Source: Halosaccharopolyspora lacisalsi (GTDB lineage Bacteria; Actinomycetota; Actinomycetes; Mycobacteriales; Pseudonocardiaceae). Taken from it: a stretch of DNA of 64,000 bases. Every line of letters begins with the position of its first letter. The first letter of the stretch is position 1. Of the stretch, positions 21,731 through 31,324 are shown piece after piece. Location: contig NZ_JACGWZ010000001.1 of the NCBI RefSeq assembly GCF_014137975.1, forward strand, positions 868,001 to 932,000, in the 5' to 3' direction. A program made the translations under genes and the position numbers. The notes below the pieces were generated by a model. The model did not search any database. It was given only the letters and a program-made list of their open reading frames with translations, and was not told where the DNA came from.

Positions 21731-22992
21731 CCTCGGAGTCGTCCGAGGACCGCCCGCCCCGGGTGGTCCTCGGGGTCGGCGGCGGCATCGCCGCGTACAA
21801 GGCCTGTGACGTACTGCGGCGCCTGACCGAGACCGGTCACCGGGTCCGGGTGGTGCCGACGGAGGCCGCGCTGCGCTTCGTCGGCGCGGCCACTTTCGAG
21901 GCGCTGTCCGGCCAGCCCGTGCACACCGGCGTGTTCTCCGACGTCGCCGACGTGCAACACGTGCGGTTGGGGCAGGAAGCCGATCTGGTCGTGGTGGTAC
22001 CGGCCACCGCCGATCTGCTCGGCCGGACCGCCCACGGGCTCGCCGACGACCTGCTGACCTCCACGCTGCTCACCGCGCGGTGCCCGGTGCTGATGGTGCC
22101 GGCGATGCACACCGAGATGTGGGAGCACGCGGCCACGCGGGACAACATCGCCCTGCTGCGTGCCAGGGGGGTGACCGTCGCCGAGCCCGCGAGCGGGCGT
22201 CTGACCGGCGCCGACACCGGAAAGGGCCGACTGCCGGACCCGGCCGAGATCATCGATCTCGCCCGATTGCTGTTGACCGAGCCCGCCGCGTTGCCCCGCG
22301 ACCTGGAAGGTCGTCACGTGGTCATCTCCGCCGGAGGCACGCGCGAGCCACTGGATCCGGTGCGCTACCTCGGCAACCGCTCATCGGGGCGCCAGGGTTA
22401 CGCGCTGGCTCGGGTGGCCGCGCACCGTGGTGCTCGGGTCACGTTGGTCTCGGCGCACACGATCGACCTCGTCGAACCCGCCGGTGTCCGGATGGTGCCG
22501 GTCGGCACCGCCGAGGAGCTGCGCGTGGCGATGCTGACCGAGTCGGACGGCGCCGACGCCGTGGTGATGTCCGCGGCCGTGGCCGACTTCCGGCCGGTGA
22601 GCCGGGACGACCACAAGATAAAGAAGAGTGACCACGCCCCCGCCGCGCTGGAGCTCGCCCACAACCCCGACATCCTCGCCGAGTTGATCGCCGAGCGCGC
22701 GGCCGGGCGGCTCGACATCCGGGTGCTCGCCGGGTTCGCGGCCGAGACCGGTGATCCCGACACCACCGTGCTCGAGTACGGCCGCAGCAAGCTCGCCCGC
22801 AAGGGCTGCGATCTGCTGGTGGTCAACGCCGTGGGGGACGGGCGTGCGTTCGAGGTCGAGGACAACGCGGGGTGGCTGCTGGGGTCGGGTGACATCGAGC
22901 GCCAGATTCCCCACGGCGCGAAATCCCTGCTGGCGTCCAGAGTGTGGGATGCTGTGGGGGAGCAGTTCGCCCTCGACGGGGGCCGACCGTAG
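21727..22992 (+). CDS. coaBC: Bifunctional phosphopantothenoylcysteine decarboxylase / synthetase
   Basis: A 421-residue fusion catalysing two successive steps of coenzyme A synthesis. The N-terminal CoaC flavoprotein half has [41 protein letters not shown] and [10 protein letters not shown]. The C-terminal CoaB half has [42 protein letters not shown] and [18 protein letters not shown]. The GTG start overlaps the rpoZ stop. Also known as dfp. Confidence 0.96.
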   Translation: MTSESSEDRPPRVVLGVGGGIAAYKACDVLRRLTETGHRVRVVPTEAALRFVGAATFEALSGQPVHTGVFSDVADVQHVRLGQEADLVVVVPATADLLGRTAHGLADDLLTSTLLTARCPVLMVPAMHTEMWEHAATRDNIALLRARGVTVAEPASGRLTGADTGKGRLPDPAEIIDLARLLLTEPAALPRDLEGRHVVISAGGTREPLDPVRYLGNRSSGRQGYALARVAAHRGARVTLVSAHTIDLVEPAGVRMVPVGTAEELRVAMLTESDGADAVVMSAAVADFRPVSRDDHKIKKSDHAPAALELAHNPDILAELIAERAAGRLDIRVLAGFAAETGDPDTTVLEYGRSKLARKGCDLLVVNAVGDGRAFEVEDNAGWLLGSGDIERQIPHGAKSLLASRVWDAVGEQFALDGGRP

Positions 22993-23001
22993 GCTGAGTC
23001 T

Positions 23002-23016
23002 GTCACCCAGGGTGAC
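23002..23016 (+). promoter_or_regulatory. Short hairpin between coaBC and metK
   Basis: GTCACC-CAG-GGTGAC is a perfect six-base stem ten bases after the coaBC stop. It may be a weak terminator or part of the metK leader. The 56-base interval is too short for, and does not resemble, a known SAM riboswitch. Confidence 0.3.
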
Positions 23017-23048
23017 CAGAAACAGTGACGATGTGAGCCGGTGGTGTA

Positions 23049-24275
23049 GTGGTGAGTCGGCAACCAGTAGGCGGCGATCAGGTCGATCGCAGGTTGTTCA
23101 CGAGTGAGTCGGTGACCGAGGGTCATCCGGACAAGATGGCCGATGCGATCAGTGATGCGATTCTGGACGCGATGCTGGCCCAGGACCCGCGCTCGCGCGT
23201 GGCGATGGAGACGATGATCACCACGGGTCAGGTGCACCTGGCCGGTGAGGTCACCACCGAGGCCTACGTCGACATCCCGACCCTGGTACGGGACAAGATC
23301 CTGGAGATCGGTTACGACGACTCGGCCAAGGGCTTCGACGGCACGACCTGCGGCATCAACGTGGCCATCGACCAGCAGTCGCCGGACATCGGGCAGGGCG
23401 TGGACACCGCCCACGAGTCCCGGGTCGAGGGCGCCATCGACGAGATCGCCAGCCAGGGCGCCGGTGACCAGGGGCTGATGTTCGGTTACGCCTCCAGCGA
23501 GACCGACGAGCTGATGCCGCTGCCGATCGCCCTGGCCCACCGGTTGTCCCGGAGGTTGGCGCGGGTACGCAAGGACGGGGTGTTGCCGTACCTGCGTCCG
23601 GACGGCAAGACCCAGGTCACCGTCGAGTACGCCGGCGACCAGCCGGTGCGCCTGGACACGGTGGTGGTCTCCACCCAGCACTCCGACGAGGTCGATCTCG
23701 CGAGCAAGCTCGGCGAGGACATCGGCGAACACGTGATCGGTCCGGAGATCGCGGCGCTGGACATCGACACGAGCGATTACCGCCTGCTGGTGAATCCGAC
23801 GGGTCGGTTCGTCACGGGTGGTCCGATGGGTGACTGCGGTCTGACCGGCCGTAAGATCATCGTGGACACCTACGGGGGCATGGCGCGTCACGGTGGTGGT
23901 GCCTTCTCCGGTAAGGACCCGTCGAAGGTGGACCGTTCGGCGGCGTACGCCACGCGGTGGGTGGCCAAGAACATCGTGGCGGCCGGGTTGGCCGAGCGGG
24001 TCGAGGTGCAGACGGCCTTCGCGATCGGCAAGGCGGCGCCGGTGGGCCTGTTCGTGGAGACCTTCGGGACCGAGAACGTGGATCCGGACAAGATCCAGGC
24101 GGCGATCAACCAGGTCTTCGACCTGCGTCCGGCGGCCATCATCCGGGACCTGGACCTGCTGCACCCGATCTATGCTCCGACGGCGGCGTACGGTCACTTC
24201 GGCCGGACCGACGTGGACCTGCCCTGGGAGCGCACCAACCGCGTCCAGGCGCTCCGCGACGCCGCCAACGCCTAG
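23049..24275 (+). CDS. metK: S-adenosylmethionine synthetase
   Basis: A 408-residue enzyme making SAM from methionine and ATP. It has [22 protein letters not shown], the methionine-loop [20 protein letters not shown], the glycine-rich [19 protein letters not shown], and [21 protein letters not shown]. Two adjacent GTG codons (23049, 23052) are possible starts; the ribosome-binding site is weak. Its 3' region converges with the serine hydrolase gene and contains the first copy of a dispersed palindrome. Confidence 0.96.
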   Translation: MVSRQPVGGDQVDRRLFTSESVTEGHPDKMADAISDAILDAMLAQDPRSRVAMETMITTGQVHLAGEVTTEAYVDIPTLVRDKILEIGYDDSAKGFDGTTCGINVAIDQQSPDIGQGVDTAHESRVEGAIDEIASQGAGDQGLMFGYASSETDELMPLPIALAHRLSRRLARVRKDGVLPYLRPDGKTQVTVEYAGDQPVRLDTVVVSTQHSDEVDLASKLGEDIGEHVIGPEIAALDIDTSDYRLLVNPTGRFVTGGPMGDCGLTGRKIIVDTYGGMARHGGGAFSGKDPSKVDRSAAYATRWVAKNIVAAGLAERVEVQTAFAIGKAAPVGLFVETFGTENVDPDKIQAAINQVFDLRPAAIIRDLDLLHPIYAPTAAYGHFGRTDVDLPWERTNRVQALRDAANA

Positions 24276-24333
24276 GAGCGACGCCTCGCTCCGCGGGAAC
24301 CACATAACCCGCGTCGAGTTGTGTGGTGGTTAT

Positions 24334-24379
24334 CCGGTTTCGCGCGAAACCGGGGAAGTCCGATTTCGCGCGAAGCCGG
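24334..24379. repeat. Dispersed palindrome family 1, copy 1 (two tandem units)
   Basis: CCGGTTTCGCGCGAAACCGG (24334-24353) is a perfect 20-base palindrome. A second unit, CCGATTTCGCGCGAAGCCGG (24360-24379), follows at a 26-base period with two changes. It lies between metK and the converging serine hydrolase gene. The same core recurs at 31146-31181 and 59420-59447, always just past gene ends. It may serve as a terminator. Confidence 0.85.
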
Positions 24380-24388
24380 GAATTTCCA

Positions 24389-25642
24389 CTACCGCGCGAG
24401 TGCCGGCGACGGTGCGCTCGGGGTCGTCGGTGCCAGCGTCGTTGCCGGGCTCTGGGCGCCGGAGCACAGGGCCCGGCCGAGGAAAGCGCCGCGGGCCCTG
24501 TCGATCGGGTGCGGTTGTGGACGGCCGTTCGGTCCCAGGTGCTGATACTTGGTCAGGTTCATCCCGTAGCTCAGCTGCTCGGAACCGTCCTCGTCGTGCA
24601 GCGACAACGTCCCCATGCCGAACACGGCACCGTCGTGGCCCCAGAACGTGCCGCACCGCCCGAGGTCGAACCTCCTCAGTCCCAGCCCGTAGCCACCGAT
24701 CCTGGTGCCGTTCTGCATCACCGGTACGGTGCGCTTCATCTCCGCCAGCTGCTCCGGTTCCAGCAGTTCACCACCCAGCAACGCCCGGTAGAAGGTGTTG
24801 AGGTCCTGCGGGGTGGAGATCAGTGCTCCCGCGGTCGAGGCCCAGGACATGTTGAACACGCTGTACTCACCCCTGCGCTCGGGCAGGTGGTACAGCGCCT
24901 CGTAGGCCTTGCTGTGCGGGCCGAGAACGAACGGGGTCGGTCCGGGGAAGTACGTGTCGCGCAGCCCCAGCGGCCGGATGACGTCGCGGCTGATGACGAA
25001 CCGGGCGGGCTTGCCGGTGATCTTCTCCAGCAGTTGCCCGGCGATGACGTAGTTGGTGTTGGAGTACGACCACTTCTCACCGGGGGCACCGGTCGGCGGC
25101 AGGCTCAGGCCGATCTCGACGAGCCGTTCAGGCCGCCAGTTTCGGAACCGGTTGGCCTCCAAGCTCGCCAGCGACCCCTGGCTCCAGGACTCGAAGGTCC
25201 CGTTGACGTGGTCGGCGATACCGCTGGTGTGGTTGAGCAGCATCCGCACGGTGATGCGCTGTCCGCGCTCACCTCCGACGAGCGCGGGAAGGTACTTCCC
25301 GATGGGAGCGTCCAGTTCGATGCGGCCCCTGCCCACCTGCTGTAGCACGGCCGTGGCGGTGAAGCTCTTCGTGATGCTGCCCACGCGGTGGTGGTATCCC
25401 GCCCGCAGCGGCCGCTCGGTGCGTATGTCGGCGACCCCGGCGGCGCCCGTCCACGACTCGTCGCCGTGGCGGACCGCCGCCTGGATCCCCGGCATCCCGG
25501 CCTCGTGCACGGCGTCGATCCGGGACCGGAGCGACGGTGCCTCCGCGGAGGAGGTGGCTGCGGCCGTGGGGACGAATCCGACCACCGTGGCCAGTCCCAC
25601 GGCGGTCAGCGCACGTCGTAATCGTGGCGATGATCTCGGCAT
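24389..25642 (-). CDS. Secreted serine hydrolase, beta-lactamase class C / D-Ala-D-Ala carboxypeptidase-like
   Basis: A 417-residue penicillin-binding-protein-fold hydrolase. The N-terminus (basic PRSSPRLRR, then a hydrophobic stretch ending AAATSSAEA) is a signal peptide. The catalytic SxxK is SITK at 89-92, the tyrosine motif YSN is at 193-195, and the third motif appears as HDG in GHDGAVFG. These match class C-type R61-like DD-carboxypeptidases and esterases, so activity could be on peptidoglycan peptides or other esters/amides. ATG 25642 is chosen for its GGGAG and for the signal peptide; the longer frame has none. It converges on metK. Confidence 0.88.
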   Translation of the reverse strand: MPRSSPRLRRALTAVGLATVVGFVPTAAATSSAEAPSLRSRIDAVHEAGMPGIQAAVRHGDESWTGAAGVADIRTERPLRAGYHHRVGSITKSFTATAVLQQVGRGRIELDAPIGKYLPALVGGERGQRITVRMLLNHTSGIADHVNGTFESWSQGSLASLEANRFRNWRPERLVEIGLSLPPTGAPGEKWSYSNTNYVIAGQLLEKITGKPARFVISRDVIRPLGLRDTYFPGPTPFVLGPHSKAYEALYHLPERRGEYSVFNMSWASTAGALISTPQDLNTFYRALLGGELLEPEQLAEMKRTVPVMQNGTRIGGYGLGLRRFDLGRCGTFWGHDGAVFGMGTLSLHDEDGSEQLSYGMNLTKYQHLGPNGRPQPHPIDRARGAFLGRALCSGAQSPATTLAPTTPSAPSPALAR

Positions 25643-25728
25643 CGTGCTCCCTCGCGAAGAGATCGGAGAATGACGAAAAACATTCAACCCGATCGAGGAC
25701 TATGACGGGAGCAAAACGTGAAAACTAG

Positions 25729-26211
25729 TCACAAGAGTTGTCCGGCGTGGGGATCCCCGGCGAAGCCGACCTGACGCCAGGCCTCGTAGACGGCCACGGC
25801 CGCCGAGTTGGCCAGGTTCATCGAGCGGATCCCGGGCACCATCGGAATGCGCACGCGGTCGGTGACCTGCTCGGAACGCAGCACGTGGTCCGGAAGGCCG
25901 CTCGACTCGACGCCGAACAGCAGCACGTCGCCCCGCTCGTACTCGACGTGGTGGTAGGAGCGCTCGGCCGATCCGGTGAACGCGAAGACCCGCTGCGGCC
26001 GCAGGTACTGCCACACCGCGTCCAGATCCTCGTGGACGTGCAGTACCGCTCGGTCGTGGTAGTCCAGACCGGCACGCCGCAGGTGCGCGTCGTCCACGGA
26101 GAATCCCAGGGGCTCGACGAGGTGCAACTCGCAACCCGCTCCGGCGGTCATGCGGATCGCGTTGCCGGTGTTGCCCGGGATCTCGGGCCGGTAGAAGACG
26201 ACGTGGAACAC
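25729..26211 (-). CDS. trmL: tRNA (cytidine/uridine-2'-O)-methyltransferase TrmL-like (SpoU family)
   Basis: A 160-residue SPOUT methyltransferase. FHVVFYRPEIPGNTGNAIRM at the N-terminus, LLFGVESSGLPDHVL, and the knot segment RIPMVPGIRSMNLANSAAVAVYEAWRQ are the three SpoU motifs in the arrangement of TrmL, which methylates the wobble base of certain leucine tRNAs. GTG 26211 is preferred because AAAGG lies at proper spacing; GTG 26226 would add five residues. It is divergent from priA, with about 130 bases between. Confidence 0.9.
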   Translation of the reverse strand: MFHVVFYRPEIPGNTGNAIRMTAGAGCELHLVEPLGFSVDDAHLRRAGLDYHDRAVLHVHEDLDAVWQYLRPQRVFAFTGSAERSYHHVEYERGDVLLFGVESSGLPDHVLRSEQVTDRVRIPMVPGIRSMNLANSAAVAVYEAWRQVGFAGDPHAGQLL

Positions 26212-26344
26212 GCGAGGACCTTTCACACTGATCGGACGTCATCGTAGTCCTCGGCGATCCGGGTTCCGACGGCGGCGACCGACGACCGCGGTGGACCGGC
26301 GGTGAGTAGGTTGGGGGGTCGACGTCGTCGACAGGCAGGTGTGC

Positions 26345-28351
26345 ATGGCAGGTTCACGATCCCCCCGAGTGGTGGCACCGGAACTGCCCGTGGCGCGGGT
26401 CGCCGTGGACGTCTCGCTGCCCCACCTGGACCGACCCTTCGACTACCTCGTCCCCGAGCGGCTGCACGCCGATGCCGTGCCGGGGTGCCGGGTGCGGGTG
26501 CGGTTCAACCGGCAGCTGTTGGACGGCTTCCTGCTGGAGCGCGTCGCCGAGTCCGAGTTCCCGGGACGGTTGGCCTGGCTGGAGCGGGTGATCTCGCCCG
26601 AACAGGTGCTCTCCGCCGACCTGCTGGGTCTGGCGCGCACCGTGGCGACCCACTACGCCGGAACGCTCAGCGACGCGCTGCGCCTGATCGTGCCTCCGCG
26701 CCACGCTCGCGTCGAGCAGGAGGCACTGCGTCCGGCCGTGGCACCGCCCGCTCGGCCGCGGGCCGAGCCCTGGTCCCGCTACGAGCACGGTGCCGCCTTC
26801 CTGGAGGCCGTCCACGCGGGGAAACCGGCGCGGGTGGTGTGGCAGGCCCTGCCCGGTGAGGACTGGCCCGCCAGGCTGGCCGAGGCGGCGGCGACGTCGG
26901 CGGCCGGGGGCCGTTCGGCGTTGATCGTGGTCCCGGATCACCGCGACGTGCGACGGCTGGAGACGGCGTGCGCGGCGCTGCTCGGAGAGGCGGGCGTGGT
27001 CGCGCTGACGGCCGACCTCGGTCCCGCCGAGCGGTACCGGCGGTGGCTGGCCGTGCACCGTGGCGCGGTGCGGGTGGTGGTGGGCACACGTGCGGCCATG
27101 TTCGCGCCGGTTCACGACCTGGGCCTGGCCGTGGTGTGGGACGACGGCGACGAACTGCACGCCTATCCGCAGTCTCCGTACCCGCACGCCCGCGACGTGC
27201 TGGCGCGCCGTGCCCACTCGGCGGGTGCCGCGCTGGTGGTCGGCGGTTTCGCCCGGACGGCGGAGGCGGCCCTGTTGGTCGAGTCCGGGTGGGCACACGA
27301 GGTGGTGGCACACCGCGACGTCGTGCGCCGGGCCGCTCCGCGCGTGACGGCGATCGGCGAGGACGACACGCAGGTGGCCAGGGATCCGACCGTGCGGGCC
27401 GCCCGGCTGCCCTCGGTGGCGTTCCAGGCCGCGCGCTCCGCGCTGGAACAGCGAGCGCCCGTGCTCGTCCAGGTTCCCAGGCGGGGCTACGTGCCCGCGC
27501 TCGCGTGCGCCCGGTGCCGCGAGCGCGCCCACTGCCGCCGGTGCGCGGGTCCGCTCGCGTTGCCCGGTGGCACCGCCGAGGACGGGGCCGCGCGACCGGC
27601 CGCTTGCCGGTGGTGCGGGGCGACGGAGGCGGCGTTTCGCTGCTCGGCCTGTGGGGATCGGCGACTGCGCGCGGTGGCGATTGGCGCGGGGCGCACCGCC
27701 GAAGAGCTGGGGCGCGCGTTCAGCGGTGTGACTGTGCGTACTTCCGGGGGCGGGGGTGTGCTGGAGTCCGTGCCCGCCGCGCCGGCCCTGATCGTGGCCA
27801 CCCCCGGAGCGGAACCGGTCGCCGAGGGCGGATACGGGGCCGCGCTGCTGCTCGACGGCCGGACCCTGTTGGCCAGGCCGGACCTGCGTGCCACGGAGAA
27901 CGCCCTGCGCCTGTGGTTCGCCGCGGCGGCGATGGTGCGCCCCGCGCGGGAGGGCGGCAGGGTGGTGGTCATGGCCGAGTCCGTGCTGCAACCGGTGCAG
28001 GCTCTGGTGCGGTGGGACCCCTCCTGGCACGCGGCGCTGGAGCTGGACGGACGGCGGGAACTGGGTTTCCCCCCGGCGAAGCGGGTCGCCGCGGTCGACG
28101 GAACACCCGACGCGGTGGCCGACATGGTGGACTCGGTGGAGCTGCCCTCCACCGGTGAGGTTCTCGGTCCCGTCCCGCTCGGCGAGGTCGACGAGGACGG
28201 CGCGGCCGAGCGGGAACGCGCCCTGCTGCGAGTGGAGCGTCACGAGGGCCGGGCACTGGCGCAGGCCCTGCGGGATGCCCAGGCCGTGCGAGCCGCCCGC
28301 AAGAACACCGAACCCGTGCGGGTGCAGGTGGATCCGTTCCAACTGCTCTGA
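26345..28351 (+). CDS. priA: Primosomal protein N'-like PriA, degenerate helicase
   Basis: A 668-residue PriA homologue in the conserved place before fmt-rsmB. The N-terminal 3'-DNA-binding domain (VAVDVSLPHLDRPFDYLVPERL, then VRVRFNRQLLDGFLL) and the eight-cysteine zinc domain (about 388-450: CARCRERAHCRRC, then CRWCG and CSACG) are intact. The helicase core lacks a Walker A lysine loop, and the DEEH box is replaced by WDDGDELH, so ATP-driven unwinding is unlikely. Loss of these motifs is typical of actinobacterial PriA. It may act in replication restart as a non-helicase loader. ATG 26345 follows AGGCAGG; GTG 26339 is an alternative. Confidence 0.88.
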   Translation: MAGSRSPRVVAPELPVARVAVDVSLPHLDRPFDYLVPERLHADAVPGCRVRVRFNRQLLDGFLLERVAESEFPGRLAWLERVISPEQVLSADLLGLARTVATHYAGTLSDALRLIVPPRHARVEQEALRPAVAPPARPRAEPWSRYEHGAAFLEAVHAGKPARVVWQALPGEDWPARLAEAAATSAAGGRSALIVVPDHRDVRRLETACAALLGEAGVVALTADLGPAERYRRWLAVHRGAVRVVVGTRAAMFAPVHDLGLAVVWDDGDELHAYPQSPYPHARDVLARRAHSAGAALVVGGFARTAEAALLVESGWAHEVVAHRDVVRRAAPRVTAIGEDDTQVARDPTVRAARLPSVAFQAARSALEQRAPVLVQVPRRGYVPALACARCRERAHCRRCAGPLALPGGTAEDGAARPAACRWCGATEAAFRCSACGDRRLRAVAIGAGRTAEELGRAFSGVTVRTSGGGGVLESVPAAPALIVATPGAEPVAEGGYGAALLLDGRTLLARPDLRATENALRLWFAAAAMVRPAREGGRVVVMAESVLQPVQALVRWDPSWHAALELDGRRELGFPPAKRVAAVDGTPDAVADMVDSVELPSTGEVLGPVPLGEVDEDGAAERERALLRVERHEGRALAQALRDAQAVRAARKNTEPVRVQVDPFQLL

Positions 28352-28472
28352 GGCGCGACTGTTCCGGAGTGCAGCGGCACCTGATCGATACAGCCCCAGG
28401 TTTGACCGAAGTGGACAGCGGGCATCCGGGGGATTCCAGCCAGGAAATCGACAGGTACAAGGAGCGATCACG

Positions 28473-29243
28473 ATGGTTCTCGCACAAGGTGGCGGATTCA
28501 ACGTTTTGGGGAGTCTGCAGAGCGCGTTCACCACGCTGATGGGATACGTTCCACAGATCATCGGCGCGCTGGTGGTGCTCGTCGTCGGGTACATCATCGC
28601 GAAACTGCTCCGAATGGGAATCACGAAACTGCTCAAGAAGTTTCGGATGGATGAACGACTGAAGTCGGGCGGCAGCGGGAGCTACGTCGAGAGGGTAAGT
28701 CCGGAAGGCAGCCCTTCGCGGTTGGTCGGGACCGTGGTGTTCGCGGTACTCATGGTCTTCGTGCTCTCCTCCGCGGTGGGCACGCTCGGGATTCCGGCCC
28801 TCACGGGATTCATGAACGTGGTGCTGGGTTACCTGCCGCGCGTGATCGCGGCGTTGCTGATCTTCGTGGCGGCAGCGGCGATCGCGGGTGTGGTCGGCGG
28901 TCTGGCACGCCGGACGCTGGGGGACACCCCGGTCGGCCGGATGGCCGGGATGGCCGGCCCGACCCTGGTCATGGCGATCGGGGTGTTCATGATCCTGACG
29001 CAGCTGCGGATCGCCCCGACGATCGTCATGATCACCTACACTGCGCTGATCGGTGCGTTGGCGCTGGGCGCGGCGCTGGCCTTCGGTCTCGGTGGCCGGG
29101 AGGCGGCTGGCGAGATGATCAATTCGGGCTACCGTCGTGCGCAGCGTGAGATGCCCACCCAGCGCTCCGGCGCCGAGAGCCGTGCCGGCCAGGAGCAGGG
29201 CTCCGAGGCGGAACGCGGGGCAGGGGCGCACCGGCCGAGCTGA
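28473..29243 (+). CDS. Mechanosensitive-channel-like conserved TM-helix protein
   Basis: A 256-residue membrane protein with four or five hydrophobic helices. FTTLMGYVPQIIGALVVLVVGYIIAKLLR and the related FMNVVLGYLPRVIAALLIFVAAAAIA are two copies of the conserved TM-helix repeat found in small mechanosensitive-channel relatives (CmpX-like). ALAFGLGGREAAGEMINSGYRRA near the C-terminus also matches MscS-type channels, but the large cytosolic MscS domain is absent; a charged, disordered tail follows. The ATG has AAGGAG eight bases upstream. It lies 121 bases after priA and before ggt. An osmotic or envelope role is inferred. Confidence 0.75.
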   Translation: MVLAQGGGFNVLGSLQSAFTTLMGYVPQIIGALVVLVVGYIIAKLLRMGITKLLKKFRMDERLKSGGSGSYVERVSPEGSPSRLVGTVVFAVLMVFVLSSAVGTLGIPALTGFMNVVLGYLPRVIAALLIFVAAAAIAGVVGGLARRTLGDTPVGRMAGMAGPTLVMAIGVFMILTQLRIAPTIVMITYTALIGALALGAALAFGLGGREAAGEMINSGYRRAQREMPTQRSGAESRAGQEQGSEAERGAGAHRPS

Positions 29244-29319
29244 CCACTTTCCGAAGTGGTTGTCCCGACAGCGCGAACACGGCAAGATACCCAACGCTAC
29301 CGGCGCTGTGGAGGTTGGG

Positions 29320-31140
29320 ATGGTGTTCGCCAGATCGGTGCGGATCGCGTTCTGCCTGGTGGTCTCGTGCGCGCTCGTCGCGCCCACGGCCTCGGCCGTT
29401 CCCGTGGGCTCGGCCCCACCTCCGCGGTCCCCCTCGAAACCACCGCCGAAGCTGGCCACGGCCGTCGGGCACGGCGGAGCCGTCTCCAGCGTGGACCCCT
29501 ACGCGACGCGGATCGGTATTCGGACATTGCGTCGGGGAGGCACCGCCACGGACGCCGCCGTGGCGGTGGCTGCTGCGCTGGGCGTCACCGAGCCCTACTC
29601 CTCGGGCATCGGCGGCGGTGGTTACTTCGTGCACCACGACGCCGACACCGGCGAGGTCTCCACGATCGACGGGAGGGAAACCGCTCCCGCCGCCGCGAGC
29701 GAGGACCTGTTCGTGGAGAACGGTGAACCCCTCTCGTTCGACGAGGCCGTCACCAGCGGTCTGTCGGTCGGCGTGCCCGGTACGGCCGCGACCTGGCAGC
29801 GCGCGCTGCGGGAGTGGGGCGAGATGGACCTGGGCCGGGTGCTGCGCCCGGCCCAACGACTGGCCGGGAAGGGCTTCGTCGTCGACGAGACGTTCCGCGC
29901 GCAGACGGCGCGGAACGAGGAGCGCTTCCGCGACTTCCCGGCCAGTCGGAAGCTGTTCCTGCCGGGCGGTGAGCTTCCCGAGGTGGGCAGCGTGTTCCGC
30001 AACCCCGCCCTGGCCGAAACCTACGGACTGCTCGCCAGGAAGGGGCCGGCCCCGTTCTACGAGGGCGAGATCGGTGCCGACATCGCCGAGACGGTGCGGG
30101 AGCCCGGGGTCGCCCCCGGTGCCGACCGAGTCGTCCGGCCCGGCGGGATGACCCGTGCCGACCTGGCGAACTACCGCACGATCGAGCGCGCGCCCACGCA
30201 CGTCGAGTACCGCGACGCCGACGTTTACGGCATGGCGCCGTCCAGCTCCGGGGGCACGACGGTCGGCGAGGCGCTCAACATCCTGGAGCGCACCGACCTG
30301 TCCGAGGCCGACAAGGCCGAGTACCTGCACCGCTTCCTGGAGGCGACCAAGCTCTCCTTCGCCGACCGCAACCGCTGGGTGGGTGATCCCGCCTTCTCCG
30401 ACGTGCCGACCGAGGAGCTGCTCGGCCAACGCTTCGCCGACTCCCGGGAGTGCCTGATCGAGCCCGATTCGGTCCTGGAGGCCCCGGTCGCGGCCGGCGA
30501 CCCGAGGGACCCGCACCGATGCCGCCCGCGGACCTCGAAGGCCGAACTCCCCTACGAGGGCCCCAGCACCACGCATCTGACGGTCGCCGACGCCGCGGGC
30601 AACGTGGTCTCCTACACGCTGACGATCGAGCAGACCGGCGGCAGCGGTATGACCGTGCCCGGACGCGGTTTCCTGCTCAACAACGAGCTCACCGACTTCT
30701 CGTTCACGCCGAACACACCGGGCGTGCCCGACCCGAACCTGCCCGGGCCGGGCAAGCGCCCGCGCAGTTCCATGAGCCCGACCATCGTGCTCTCCGACGG
30801 CGAACCGCTGCTGGCGCTCGGCACTCCGGGCGGCACCACGATCATCACGAGCGTGGTGCAGGTCCTGACCGGGCGGCTGGACCGGGGCATGTCCCTGCCG
30901 GAGGCCATCACGACTCCCCGGGCCTCCCAGCGCAACACCGAGCGCACCGCCGCGGAACCGGGATTCCTGCGGCAGCGTGTCACCGGGAAGCTCCGCGAGA
31001 CCGGCCACTCCTTCGAACAGATGGCCGAGATCGGTGCCGTCACCGGCGTCGAGCGCTTGCCGGGAGGACGCTGGGTGGCCGCCGCCGAACCCGAGCGCCG
31101 GGGCGGCGGAGCCGCGTCCGTGGTGCGGCCGTCCCCCTGA
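29320..31140 (+). CDS. ggt: Gamma-glutamyltransferase
   Basis: A 606-residue secreted or cell-surface Ntn-hydrolase that cleaves gamma-glutamyl bonds, as in glutathione-like thiols. A signal peptide (FARSVRIAFCLVVSCALVAPTASAVP) is followed by GHGGAVSSVDPYATRIG and GIGGGGYFVHHD. The autoprocessing site is seen as PSTTHLTVAD: Thr417 is the expected nucleophile and new N-terminus of the small subunit. SFADRNRWVGDP and GTPGGTTIITSVVQVL are also conserved. The ATG follows GAGG. Glutathione is rare in actinomycetes, so the natural donor is uncertain. The gene ends five bases before a copy of the family 1 palindrome. Confidence 0.93.
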   Translation: MVFARSVRIAFCLVVSCALVAPTASAVPVGSAPPPRSPSKPPPKLATAVGHGGAVSSVDPYATRIGIRTLRRGGTATDAAVAVAAALGVTEPYSSGIGGGGYFVHHDADTGEVSTIDGRETAPAAASEDLFVENGEPLSFDEAVTSGLSVGVPGTAATWQRALREWGEMDLGRVLRPAQRLAGKGFVVDETFRAQTARNEERFRDFPASRKLFLPGGELPEVGSVFRNPALAETYGLLARKGPAPFYEGEIGADIAETVREPGVAPGADRVVRPGGMTRADLANYRTIERAPTHVEYRDADVYGMAPSSSGGTTVGEALNILERTDLSEADKAEYLHRFLEATKLSFADRNRWVGDPAFSDVPTEELLGQRFADSRECLIEPDSVLEAPVAAGDPRDPHRCRPRTSKAELPYEGPSTTHLTVADAAGNVVSYTLTIEQTGGSGMTVPGRGFLLNNELTDFSFTPNTPGVPDPNLPGPGKRPRSSMSPTIVLSDGEPLLALGTPGGTTIITSVVQVLTGRLDRGMSLPEAITTPRASQRNTERTAAEPGFLRQRVTGKLRETGHSFEQMAEIGAVTGVERLPGGRWVAAAEPERRGGGAASVVRPSP

Positions 31141-31145
31141 GGCGC

Positions 31146-31181
31146 GTGGTTTCCCGGTTTAGCGCGAAACCGGGTAACCAC
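31146..31181. repeat. Dispersed palindrome family 1, copy 2
   Basis: A 36-base near-perfect palindrome from GTGGTTTCCCGGTTTAGC to GCGAAACCGGGTAACCAC with two mismatched pairs. Its core matches the copies at 24334 and 59420. It starts five bases after the ggt stop, in the 184-base interval before fmt, and could terminate ggt transcription. Confidence 0.85.
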
Positions 31182-31324
31182 CGCGACGGGTATAGGGGGT
31201 TATGGAGTTCGGTCGTACCGGCCGCGACCGACACGGCGGAACATCACGCCTAGAATCGGGGGGTTGCCGCCGATGTCCGGGGAGTTTTGCGTGACCGTCC
31301 AGCCGTCCGGGGAGGCCCGCTGAG

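Noticed and set aside
22993-23048. A SAM riboswitch in front of metK
   Set aside because: The interval is only 56 bases and shows just a 6-bp hairpin; no conserved SAM-riboswitch core was recognised.
24323-25345. A 340-residue plus-strand frame opposite the serine hydrolase, starting in the family 1 palindrome
   Set aside because: It is antisense to a gene with clear catalytic motifs, and its start lies in repeat DNA.
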